In this document: positions 1 through 6,855 of the stretch, in pieces | Layout of the letters: each line of letters begins with the position of its first letter | How positions within the stretch are numbered: the first letter of the stretch is position 1 | NCBI GenBank assembly: GCA_900552975.1 | Contig: UWSL01000058.1 | Location: forward strand, 1-9,497 | Direction: 5' to 3' | From: an uncultured Mycoplasmatota bacterium | GTDB taxonomy: Bacteria; Bacillota_I; Bacilli_A; RF39; UBA660 | Length of the DNA stretch: 9,497 nucleotides | Notes under the pieces: generated by a model | Seen by the model: only the letters and a program-made list of their open reading frames with translations | Database searches by the model: none | What the model was told of the DNA's origin: nothing | Translations under genes and position numbers: made by a program

Positions 1-1299
1 AATTTGCTGAAGCAAATCATATCCTTTTACCTGATTGTGCCTTCCATTGAAACTAATAACATAGATGCTTCAGGTATTAATCTAGTAAGAGATATTGCTA
101 ATTTTTCTCCTTTACCAGGTTATGTTATTTTGTTTTTAACTTTCTTAAAGTTTCTAGGTTTTAATTTAAAAACATTTAGTTTTGATAACAATCTAGATTT
201 ACATGTTACAGAAGATGATGAAGCAGAATTTGAAATTAAAGTAGGACCGGATTCGGCTGTTATCAAAAAAAATATAGTACACAATTTAAGAGAAATAAAG
301 TATTATATCTTAGAAAACAGATTTGTCTTTACTTGTATTGGAATTGTTTTACTAATAATGATATCATCATCACTTTACATGCATTTTGGAGTGTATAATA
401 AAAAATATAGTATTAATCAAGCTTTTGCTTTAGACACTTTCACTTTATCACTAAAAAATAGTTACCTATCTAATGTTGATTATAGTGGTAAAAAAATAAC
501 AGATGATACATATTTCTTGGCTATAGAAATTGGTATTTTAAATAAAAGTTTAGAAACTGCTAGTATTGATAAGAGTAATTTCCGAATATATGTTGGAAAT
601 GATATAATATATCCAAGTTACGATCGTAGTTCTAGATTTATTGATATTGGTAAAAGTTACGAAGGACGTGGAATTCAAAGTGAAACGTCTAATAATTACG
701 TATTAGTGTATGAATTAAATAAAGAACAAATAAAAAAAAGTTATGAAATGCGTATATTAAGTAGTTTAACTTATGATGCTGGAAATTTAGTTCCCAAATA
801 TAAAATAATTACCATTAAACCACAAAATATCGTTGAAAAAAACTTACTTGGCGAAAGTGAAATAGGTAAAAAAATAACTTTAGAAAAAACTTTATTGAAG
901 AATACACAATATAAATTAAGCACTATTGATTTTGTAAATAGTTATACTTATAAATACAAATATTGTTATAGTAAGGATGATTGTATAGACACAACTAATA
1001 CAATTTCACCAAGTCCAGGGAATGTATTAGCTGTTATAGAAGATGAAATAACATATGATGAAGATTCTTCATACTATAAAAATAGTCATCGTAATTTTTA
1101 TGAAGATTTTACAAAAATAAAATATAGTTATACTAATGGAAATGAAACTAAGGAACTAACATCATCACTTAAAGATGTTACTCCATCAAGTTTAAAAGGG
1201 AAAAAGATTTTAGAAGTAAGTTCATTAATAAAAAATAGTAAAAATCGTTCACTAATTATAACAATCAGAAATCAAGAAATTATCATAAAAATAGATTAA
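1..1299 (+). CDS. Membrane-anchored protein of unknown function, 5' end outside window
   Basis: I do not recognise this gene by name. The frame is open to the left edge and the first in-frame ATG is only at 358, so the true start lies upstream. Counting from the TTG at base 4, a short hydrophobic stretch lies at about residues 40-56, an acidic linker at 66-80, and a clear membrane helix at about 107-130. The ~300 residues after it are rich in beta-prone and Asn/Tyr/Ser residues and probably lie outside the cell. The part from about 138 to 250 resembles the immunoglobulin-like DUF4352 fold in pattern (a long 'FLAIEIGILNKS' strand followed by 'NFRIYVGNDIIYPSY'); this is inference. Two cysteines seven residues apart near residue 320 could form a disulfide. 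Codon use in the first 15 codons (CTG twice, GTG, TCC) is unlike the rest, and frame 3 looks more coding there up to a TGA at 48, so a frameshift or gene boundary may lie near base 45-55. A terminator follows directly. Confidence 0.7.
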   Translation, partial: NLLKQIISFYLIVPSIETNNIDASGINLVRDIANFSPLPGYVILFLTFLKFLGFNLKTFSFDNNLDLHVTEDDEAEFEIKVGPDSAVIKKNIVHNLREIKYYILENRFVFTCIGIVLLIMISSSLYMHFGVYNKKYSINQAFALDTFTLSLKNSYLSNVDYSGKKITDDTYFLAIEIGILNKSLETASIDKSNFRIYVGNDIIYPSYDRSSRFIDIGKSYEGRGIQSETSNNYVLVYELNKEQIKKSYEMRILSSLTYDAGNLVPKYKIITIKPQNIVEKNLLGESEIGKKITLEKTLLKNTQYKLSTIDFVNSYTYKYKYCYSKDDCIDTTNTISPSPGNVLAVIEDEITYDEDSSYYKNSHRNFYEDFTKIKYSYTNGNETKELTSSLKDVTPSSLKGKKILEVSSLIKNSKNRSLIITIRNQEIIIKID

Positions 1300-1301
1300 T
1301 T

Positions 1302-1328
1302 AAAAAGTGATTTTAATCGCTTTTTTTT
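1302..1328 (+). terminator. Intrinsic terminator after the membrane-anchored protein gene
   Basis: The arms 1302-1311 and 1316-1325 pair over 10 bp, with one G-U wobble at 1308/1319, around a 4-base loop. The second arm runs into eight T's (1321-1328). It begins two bases after the stop codon of the upstream gene, which fits the end of that transcript. Confidence 0.8.
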
Positions 1329-1413
1329 ATGTAACTTTGTTTAACAGCGAAATAAAAACTTTGTGTAAACAAAAAATTTTTTAAAAACCTAAAAAATAAA
1401 TATAATATGATTA

Positions 1414-1422
1414 TGATATAAT
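1414..1422 (+). promoter_or_regulatory. Extended -10 promoter for the transglutaminase-like gene
   Basis: The sequence TGATATAAT is a perfect TGn extended -10 (TATAAT at 1417-1422). No good -35 hexamer stands 16-18 bases upstream, which extended -10 promoters tolerate. A strongly A/T-tracted stretch (A6T6 at 1371-1382) lies just upstream and could act as a curved or UP-like element. Transcription from here would give a leader of about 90 bases before the ATG at 1518. A second TATAAT at 1401-1406 is a weaker alternative. Confidence 0.55.
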
Positions 1423-1517
1423 CTAGTTATATAAAAAAGATTATTTTAAATAATAGCAGTTTTCATACTTGAAAAATATATTATGTTTTTTCTAGAAAAT
1501 AATAAAGTGGAGGCAAA

Positions 1518-3248
1518 ATGAAAAATTTAGTAGTTGAAGAATATTTAAAAAAATATCCATATTTAAAAAGCATGACCAAGAATATTTTATTTACAACAGA
1601 AGAAGAAGTAGAAAAACTAAATACTAGTGCCAAAATAAATATTAATTCAGAAGAAGTATCTATTGAATTTTTAAAGAAAATCTTAAATAACGATTTTTAT
1701 TTTGAATATGCTTTAAAGTACTTTAAGAATGAAATTGACAAATTTGAAGTATCTTATGTTATCTATGGTGACATAGGTCATGGGATATCGTATAAGAAAA
1801 ATGTCATTATTCGAGCTATGGAACAGCTTATTTTATCAAATAAAATCAAATTGGAAGATTCTGAACTTAAGAAATATGAAATGCTAAAAAAAGAAGTGAC
1901 TTATGCTAAGTTTTTAGAAGAATACAAATGGCAAACATATAATATTGAAATTGATCATATTAATTATTCTATACCTGTTGACCAGCTAATTTCTCTAATG
2001 CAAATGCCAGATAGTCAATTTGAAAATTTATGTTCGAATAATGATTTTAAAACTATAAATTCTATACCAAAAGAACATTTTGTTTATGCGGCTTGTAAAT
2101 TCTTTGAAGAAAACAAAATTTTAACAGATTATTTAATACCAGAAAATATACTTAACCACTATAAAGACATTAACTCTCTTCAAAAAATTGATTTAGAAGC
2201 AATAAATAAATTACTAGTAACAAAAGATACAAAATATAAATTAATTCAAGTAGCTCCCGAATTAGAACAAGCTATCATTTCTGAAATGCCATCAGATTTT
2301 ACAGACTTAGAAAAAGCAATTTACATTTATATTAAAATGTGCAAATTATTAACATATGATGATGAATATTATGCTGTAAACCAAAGAGGATTGGCAGCAG
2401 AAAAACATAAAGATACAGATTACATTTCATTAATTAATTTAACTAACAATAAAGTAGTATGTTTTGAATTTAATATAATATACTCAAAATTACTAAGCAA
2501 TTTAGGAATCAATTTTGTTAGTAATTATAGAAATGTGATAGGTGAAGCTTATGGCGATAGTCATGCTAATTTAGAATTTCGTTCTGGAAAATTTTTGATT
2601 TTTGCAGATTCTGTAATTTCTATTATTAAAGGTGATCTTACCAAAGCTAAGCTTAATCAGGAGTTAGAAGGAATAAAATGCCTTAATATAAATAAAAATA
2701 CTCAACAAGAATTTAATAACATTTTAACTAAAGTTTATCAATTAATTATTCAACAAGAACAAAACAAAGTAAGCAGTAAAGAGAAAAAAAGTAATCAAGA
2801 ATTAGAAGAGTTATTAGTAGAATATTCAAAAACGACTTCCAATGTTAAACCAATAAGTTTAAAAGAAAGAATTTCAATTATGATTGAAAAGGTTAATTCA
2901 ACAGGAATGGTTGGGATTGACTCCTTATCATATATATTAGAACTAAAAAATATTTTATTTAATGAAAAACAAAGAATTAACAATATTAAAATAACAATAA
3001 TAAGAAATAATAATCCGTTAGAAAAAGAAAAAGTTGCTACAGCTAGTGCAATAATTGCCTTAAACAACCAAAATTTCAAGGATTTTCCAAACCAAAATAT
3101 TTATTACTATTTTAATTCCAATCAAGCATTTGTTCCAATTTCTAGAGAGGAATTACAAAATAATTTTAATGAAGGAATTTTTGAATACATTGAAAATGAT
3201 AGCCCAAAAATACCAGGAATAATCGAAAAAGGAGTTTTAAAAATATGA
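1518..3248 (+). CDS. Transglutaminase-like (Cys-His-Asp) cytoplasmic protein
   Basis: A 576-residue protein with no signal peptide or membrane helix, so it probably stays in the cytoplasm. Residues about 257-385 match the transglutaminase-like core. The helix 'LEKAIYIYIKMCKLLTYDD' precedes the nucleophile C315 in 'VVCFEFNIIYSKLL', then H349 in 'GDSHANLEF' and D364 in 'FADS'. The 34- and 15-residue spacings are normal for this fold. Members act as cysteine proteases, protein cross-linkers or deamidases; which applies here is unknown. The first 250 residues are helical and charged and I do not recognise them. A Lys/Glu/Gln-rich linker (about 412-440) leads to a C-terminal domain (445-570) that I also do not recognise. 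The start is set by GGAGG at 1509-1513. The stop overlaps the next gene's ATG (ATGA), so the two are translated as a pair. The promoter is probably the extended -10 at 1414. All three catalytic residues are present, so the enzyme may be active. Confidence 0.8.
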   Translation: MKNLVVEEYLKKYPYLKSMTKNILFTTEEEVEKLNTSAKININSEEVSIEFLKKILNNDFYFEYALKYFKNEIDKFEVSYVIYGDIGHGISYKKNVIIRAMEQLILSNKIKLEDSELKKYEMLKKEVTYAKFLEEYKWQTYNIEIDHINYSIPVDQLISLMQMPDSQFENLCSNNDFKTINSIPKEHFVYAACKFFEENKILTDYLIPENILNHYKDINSLQKIDLEAINKLLVTKDTKYKLIQVAPELEQAIISEMPSDFTDLEKAIYIYIKMCKLLTYDDEYYAVNQRGLAAEKHKDTDYISLINLTNNKVVCFEFNIIYSKLLSNLGINFVSNYRNVIGEAYGDSHANLEFRSGKFLIFADSVISIIKGDLTKAKLNQELEGIKCLNINKNTQQEFNNILTKVYQLIIQQEQNKVSSKEKKSNQELEELLVEYSKTTSNVKPISLKERISIMIEKVNSTGMVGIDSLSYILELKNILFNEKQRINNIKITIIRNNNPLEKEKVATASAIIALNNQNFKDFPNQNIYYYFNSNQAFVPISREELQNNFNEGIFEYIENDSPKIPGIIEKGVLKI

Positions 3249-3478
3249 TAGAAAAATTAAAAAAACTTAGTAAAAAACATATTGAATTAAATAAAAATAA
3301 TCCTAAAGAATTAAAAAAATATAAATTAATTGCCAAAATTTTAAATAAAAAAGATTGCTTTTTAAACATGAATATAGAATATGCTTATGCTATACTGCGA
3401 GATTTACAAGTTTCTGAAAAAGATTTAAAAAATGTCTACACCCAATTAATTAACTATCATCCAAATGAAAATAACTAG
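3245..3478 (+). CDS. Small helical protein coupled to the transglutaminase-like gene
   Basis: A 77-residue protein of unknown family. The first ~35 residues are very rich in lysine and asparagine. The rest looks like two or three short helices ('MNIEYAYAILRDLQVSEKDL' region, about 41-60). It has no signal peptide or membrane segment. Its ATG overlaps the upstream stop by four bases (ATGA), and a strong AAAGGAG lies inside the end of the upstream gene at 3228-3234, 10 bases before the start. This arrangement suggests balanced production of the two proteins. A partner, inhibitor or stability factor for the transglutaminase-like protein is a reasonable guess from context only. It is real rather than a chance frame because of the coupling, the good ribosome site and typical codon use. 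Confidence 0.75.
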   Translation: MIEKLKKLSKKHIELNKNNPKELKKYKLIAKILNKKDCFLNMNIEYAYAILRDLQVSEKDLKNVYTQLINYHPNENN

Positions 3479-3552
3479 TTTACCGAAGAAACATAAAAAA
3501 GATTAGTTATTAGAAGTGAAATGGTAACATAATCAAGTTACAAAGTGATACT

Positions 3553-3569
3553 GAAAAAAGTGTTTTTTC
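3553..3569 (+). terminator. Possible weak terminator hairpin after the two-gene unit
   Basis: GAAAAAA at 3553-3559 pairs perfectly with TTTTTTC at 3563-3569 around a 3-base loop. The T run is part of the stem rather than following it, and the stem is nearly all A-T, so termination would be weak. It is the best candidate found between the end of the small gene at 3478 and the next promoter at 3717. Confidence 0.3.
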
Positions 3570-3716
3570 CTAAAAAATTGTTAACAAAAGAAATGCTATC
3601 CATTTGTCTAATAAGACAATTCTTGGACCAAAATATATAAGATATAAAAGTATCTGACAATAAATTACGATTATATTAAACTAATGGCAAGGTAAAAAAT
3701 TAAGTTCACATAAATA

Positions 3717-3725
3717 TGTTATAAT
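3717..3725 (+). promoter_or_regulatory. Extended -10 promoter for the metallopeptidase/ART-like gene
   Basis: TGTTATAAT gives a consensus TATAAT at 3720-3725 with the extended TGn element. No convincing -35 stands at 16-18 bases. The start of transcription would be near 3732, leaving a leader of about 20 bases with AAGG at 3737-3740 before the ATG at 3753. It has the same extended -10, no -35 architecture as the promoter at 1414. Confidence 0.55.
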
Positions 3726-3752
3726 TACATAAAGTAAAGGTAAGAGATAAAT

Positions 3753-5630
3753 ATGAATATTAATTATGAAAAAATGCAACAGTCTATTAACGAATATGGA
3801 CAATATATTTTAAACTGTATTAAAAATCAATATGGCTTTTCAATGACTCCAGATCAATTAAAAAATCTTGATGATTTATTGGATACAGAATTTATTGTAA
3901 TTGAAAAACCAACAAAAGAAGATGTTGAATTTTTTAGTAAGCAAGCCGGAATAACTAACCCTAAATATTATAGTTCCGAATATATTCCGTCTGCTCATGG
4001 TGGAAGGACAAAAGAAGACAATAAAATTCATATTTATCCTTATACAAAGTCATTTAGTGATTGTAAAAATGAAGAAGAAATACTTAAATTATGTATTGAT
4101 AATATCATTATTCATGAAATATTTCATTATTTTATTAGGCCAAATTTAAATGATGAAAGTAATACAATGAAAGAAGAATTTGGTCACTTTATTACCGAAG
4201 GCCTAGTGCAATACTATGCTGAACAATTTGCTCAAAAATATAGATTAGGAAATCCTAAATCAAATTATGATAAAAATGTAGAATTTGCTAAGAAACTAAT
4301 AGCTTCATTTCCAAATACTTTGACACAAGTTCAAGTTGATAAAATAATATTTACTTATAATCAAGATGAATTATTAAATATAGCACAAAGCGGGAATTTA
4401 ATGTATCAAGAATATATTGGTGAACTTCAATTTAAAAAAGAAGTTTTCTCATTAATAACAATTATAGGAAGAGATATTGGACTAAATAAAGAAGATAAAG
4501 AATTAAAAGGCATTATAAAACATTACAAAAAGATTGATGATATTAACCTTATTTTTGACGAATTAAGCCAAAATATTGAACAGATTTTTAAAGACGATAT
4601 AAAAAAGAAAGAGAGTTATATGTTAAAACTTAAAAATCTTATTTCTGATAGAAAGTTAAAAAAAGAAATGACCAGATATAGTTCAGAGATGAAAAAATTC
4701 TTGCCTATTGAAGAAGAAATAAAAAAATTAAAAATGAGTGGTAAAAGTGTTGATGAAATAAAAGAAGCAATAGGAGTTGATAGTTATATATTTGATTATG
4801 TTCCAAATGTCTTATATCATGGAAGCCCTGAAAATTTAGATGTTATTAAAGCAAATGAAAGCACACAAAAAGGCAGTTATGTTTATGCAACCGATAATCC
4901 AGTTCATGCTTTATTCTTTTCTATTTTTAGAAATTCTAGTATAGCAAGAGCACATATAGATGAATATATAGATAAAAATGGGAATTATCAAGTTAAGTAT
5001 TACATTGATGAAAGAGTTCAAGGAGCTTTAGATGAAATTATTTCTAATCAAAATATAACGATTCATGTTTGTAATGGAGAACAATCTTTTAAACCGCAGG
5101 GAGAAGCATATATTGGTAGAGAATGGATTTCAAAAGATGGGCAAAGTATAGTTCCGATAGATAAAATACAAGTAAATGTTAAACACTTTTTTGAAATTTT
5201 AGAAAAAGAAGGTTTAGTTGAATATGATAAATATGATAAATCCAAAAATTGGAAAACAATTATTGATATGTTAGGTCAAAATTATCCATTTGGATTAAGT
5301 ACAGATCGAGGAAAAAATATAGATGAATTTGATCTTATGTATGATGAGTTTATAGAAAAAAATTTTCCAGAACAATTGGAATTTTCTAAGCAATTTAGAA
5401 ATTTTATTAAAGACATTATGGCAACTGATTATAAATTAGAAAATCCAAGTATGACATCAGAAGAAGAAGCAAATTACAAGTTAAGAACTATAAAAAAGAT
5501 AGCTGATAGTTTTTTATTAGCAGAAAAGGATAAAACTGGCAAAATAAAATGGAGTATCGATATAGAAAAAATAAATACATTTATGGCTCAGACTGATACA
5601 TTACAAGAAGAGATAAAAAGAAGTTTATAA
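3753..5630 (+). CDS. HExxH metallopeptidase fused to an ART-like domain
   Basis: A 625-residue protein without signal peptide or membrane helix. Residues about 1-260 hold a zinc metallopeptidase of gluzincin type: H121-E122-x-x-H125 ('HEIFHYF') supplies two zinc ligands and the catalytic Glu, and E149 in 'FITEGLVQYYAEQF', 24 residues later, is the expected third ligand. Residues 260-320 are charged and helical, perhaps coiled coil. Residues 320-348 look like a helix-turn-helix of resolvase type. Residues about 350-480 resemble an ADP-ribosyltransferase fold with an H-Y-E pattern: H356 in 'VLYHGSPEN', Y376/Y378 in 'GSYVYATDNPVHALFFS', and E457 in 'GREWIS' followed by the typical 'IVPIDKIQV'. 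ART activity is inferred from this pattern only. The last ~140 residues are helical and unrecognised. It stands alone behind its own extended -10 promoter; AAGG is 12 bases before the ATG, a loose spacing. The gene ends before the terminator at 5709. No substrate can be named. Confidence 0.75.
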   Translation: MNINYEKMQQSINEYGQYILNCIKNQYGFSMTPDQLKNLDDLLDTEFIVIEKPTKEDVEFFSKQAGITNPKYYSSEYIPSAHGGRTKEDNKIHIYPYTKSFSDCKNEEEILKLCIDNIIIHEIFHYFIRPNLNDESNTMKEEFGHFITEGLVQYYAEQFAQKYRLGNPKSNYDKNVEFAKKLIASFPNTLTQVQVDKIIFTYNQDELLNIAQSGNLMYQEYIGELQFKKEVFSLITIIGRDIGLNKEDKELKGIIKHYKKIDDINLIFDELSQNIEQIFKDDIKKKESYMLKLKNLISDRKLKKEMTRYSSEMKKFLPIEEEIKKLKMSGKSVDEIKEAIGVDSYIFDYVPNVLYHGSPENLDVIKANESTQKGSYVYATDNPVHALFFSIFRNSSIARAHIDEYIDKNGNYQVKYYIDERVQGALDEIISNQNITIHVCNGEQSFKPQGEAYIGREWISKDGQSIVPIDKIQVNVKHFFEILEKEGLVEYDKYDKSKNWKTIIDMLGQNYPFGLSTDRGKNIDEFDLMYDEFIEKNFPEQLEFSKQFRNFIKDIMATDYKLENPSMTSEEEANYKLRTIKKIADSFLLAEKDKTGKIKWSIDIEKINTFMAQTDTLQEEIKRSL

Positions 5631-5708
5631 GTTTTGTATTAAAAATATAAAATTATTTTATATTTTAGTTTTAAATCATATTATTTTGCTTTAAATATTA
5701 ATTAAAAT

Positions 5709-5748
5709 AAAAAAGTATCAACCTCATTTAGAAATTGATACTTTTTTT
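5709..5748. terminator. Bidirectional terminator between the ART-like gene and tRNA-Cys
   Basis: A 13-bp perfect inverted repeat pairs 5709-5721 with 5735-5747 around a 13-base loop, with seven T's at 5742-5748 on the plus strand. The left arm starts with six A's, giving a T run on the minus strand as well. It lies 78 bases after the stop of the plus-strand gene and 38 bases beyond the 3' end of the minus-strand tRNA-Cys, so one structure can end both converging transcripts. Confidence 0.85.
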
Positions 5749-5786
5749 ATATTAAGCCCAACTATAAAAATTGAACATTATTTTAA

Positions 5787-5860
5787 TGGAGGGGCCTACC
5801 GGATTTGAACCGGTGCTCAAGGAGTTGCAGTCCTTTGCCTTACCGCTTGGCTAAAGCCCC
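5787..5860 (-). tRNA. tRNA-Cys (anticodon GCA)
   Basis: Read on the minus strand this is a complete 74-base tRNA. The acceptor arms GGGGCTT and AGGCCCC pair over seven positions with one wobble. The T arm is ACCGG/CCGGT around TTCAAAT. The anticodon loop CTGCAAC gives GCA (plus-strand TGC at 5826-5828). Base 73 is U, the identity base for cysteine tRNA, and CCA is encoded at the 3' end (plus-strand TGG at 5787-5789). It is transcribed alone from the promoter at 5900-5928 and ends at the shared terminator. Confidence 0.97.
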
Positions 5861-5899
5861 AATTGTACATGAATACAAACACACATTCACATACAAATC

Positions 5900-5928
5900 A
5901 TTTTACACTAAACCCTTTGCTTTGTCAA
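5900..5928 (-). promoter_or_regulatory. Promoter of tRNA-Cys
   Basis: On the minus strand, a perfect TTGACA (-35, at 5923-5928) is followed after exactly 17 bases by TAAAAT (-10, at 5900-5905). The predicted transcript start near 5892 gives a leader of about 32 bases before the mature tRNA 5' end at 5860. Strong consensus is normal for stable-RNA genes. Confidence 0.8.
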
Positions 5929-6011
5929 TTATTCAGCTATAATAAAATATAAAAAAATTCTTCCTTTTTCTAAAATGATACTATATTTACCATATCTGTT
6001 TTTTTACAAAT

Positions 6012-6180
6012 CTATTTAAAATATTTTATTGTAAATGTGAACCTTTTTTTTAAATTGAATCAACAATTATGTAGCGTTATCTTTAATTTTTCTAAATACA
6101 CTGTTGATAAGCACCTTTTTATTAACAGAATTATTGTATAAATATCAAATTTTGGAAGACTTAGAGTCGCTGTAAATTCA
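6012..6180 (-). pseudogene. Decayed histidine kinase gene fragment
   Basis: Two blocks match the intact kinase gene at 6856-8070 in the same strand and order. Block 1 (6013-6090) aligns with 6857-6935, the end of that gene. The first 26 bases are identical and the whole block is about 85% alike by eye, with single-base losses and a stop (TAG, 6012-6014) at the same place. Block 2 (about 6095-6180) aligns with about 7271-7345, just after the phosphoacceptor helix. The minus-strand translation there reads 'LSLPKFDIYTI' against 'KLSRFDADTI' in the intact kinase. The roughly 330 bases between the blocks, which encode the N, G1 and F boxes of the ATP-binding domain, are missing, and at least two indels break the frame. 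It cannot make a kinase. It may be the remnant of a paralogous two-component system or of a partial local duplication. Between its stop and the tRNA promoter (5929-6011) I see nothing clear. Confidence 0.7.
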
Positions 6181-6211
6181 AGAACGATACCCCATATTCA
6201 TAGATTTCGAC

Positions 6212-6241
6212 TTGACATTTTCTTATTAGTGCAACTATAGT
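6212..6241 (+). promoter_or_regulatory. Promoter of the orphan 155-residue gene
   Basis: TTGACA (-35) at 6212-6217 and TATAGT (-10) at 6236-6241 are separated by 18 bases. The predicted start near 6248 leaves about 34 bases before the ATG at 6282, with GGAAGA at 6268-6273 as ribosome site. This is the only plus-strand promoter in the window with a perfect -35 hexamer, and it supports the small gene being expressed. Confidence 0.65.
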
Positions 6242-6281
6242 AGGTATTATAGAAGGAATAAAGAAACGGAAGAAATAAGTA

Positions 6282-6749
6282 ATGATTAAAGGAAATAAAA
6301 GTTATACATATTTAAAAAACTTACATAGTATTAAATTAAATTTAAAAGCAATAGTAGATATATTAAAATTGCCTAATTGCAACGAATTTTTAGTTTTCTT
6401 TGATTATAATGAACCTGATTTAAAATGGTTAGATATTTTTAAAGATTGTCAAGTTTATTATGATAATTTCGGAAATATAGAATGTGCCTTAATTCCATCG
6501 AGTTTAATTGACATATTAAATACTATTAACGATGATTGTGATTTGTGTATTATATCTAGTTCTCAAAATGAAACATATGATAAACTTATAAGAAAAATGA
6601 ATTATTTAAATCCTAGAAAGTTAATAAAAAATAACGAAATATATTTTATGATAGAATATAATTATTCAGAAGAGTATGTAGCTTTTTATTTTAATATAAG
6701 AAATTATGATCTTGATTATGTAAAAAGCAAAATAGATAATTTATTTTGA
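6282..6749 (+). CDS. Hypothetical protein, orphan gene beside a kinase relic
   Basis: A 155-residue protein I do not recognise. It is mixed alpha/beta, with no signal peptide and no membrane segment, and is acidic in the middle, with several cysteines (C33, C56, C68 and the pair in 'DDCDLCIISSS'). The alternation of hydrophobic strands ('FLVFFDYNEPDLKWL', 'DLCIISSSQNETYDKLI', 'YVAFYFNIRNYDLDYV') suggests a compact single domain. The ATG is preceded at nine bases by GGAAGA and about 40 bases after the -10 of a good promoter, so it is probably a real, singly transcribed gene. Base and codon use match the neighbours. It is the only plus-strand gene between two minus-strand kinase sequences, the relic on its left and the intact gene on its right, so it may have entered with the rearrangement that broke the relic. 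It ends with TGA. No clear terminator follows in 6750-6855. Confidence 0.65.
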   Translation: MIKGNKSYTYLKNLHSIKLNLKAIVDILKLPNCNEFLVFFDYNEPDLKWLDIFKDCQVYYDNFGNIECALIPSSLIDILNTINDDCDLCIISSSQNETYDKLIRKMNYLNPRKLIKNNEIYFMIEYNYSEEYVAFYFNIRNYDLDYVKSKIDNLF

Positions 6750-6855
6750 TTTGAAGTGTGATTTCAGTTCGCTCTAAATTGTTGCATTTAAAGTAGCTAA
6801 ATATATTCTTTATTATTTTTGTAAATTGTACTCTTTACTCTAAACTAAAGCCAGT

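Noticed and set aside
2795..3079. Hydrophobic 94-residue open frame on the minus strand inside the transglutaminase-like gene
   Set aside because: It is fully antisense to a well-supported gene; its Ile/Leu/Phe richness is what the complement of Lys/Asn/Glu codons gives. No ribosome site or promoter supports it.
3604..3619. TTGTCT-AATA-AGACAA dyad upstream of the metallopeptidase gene as an operator
   Set aside because: A single 6-bp dyad more than 100 bases from the promoter, with no second copy, is within chance for this composition.
4113..4211. ImmA/IrrE-type peptidase assignment for the HExxH region
   Set aside because: The third ligand sits in a 'TEGLVQYYAE' helix 24 residues after the second histidine, which fits gluzincins better, and no repressor or phage context is present.
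5787..5860. tRNA-Cys as an integration site for a mobile element
   Set aside because: No second copy of the tRNA 3' end, integrase or excisionase is visible in the window.
6282..6749. NYN/PIN-like nuclease similarity for the orphan gene
   Set aside because: The 'FFDYNE' and 'DLCIISSS' stretches look vaguely similar, but the acidic catalytic set is not complete, so no nuclease call is made.
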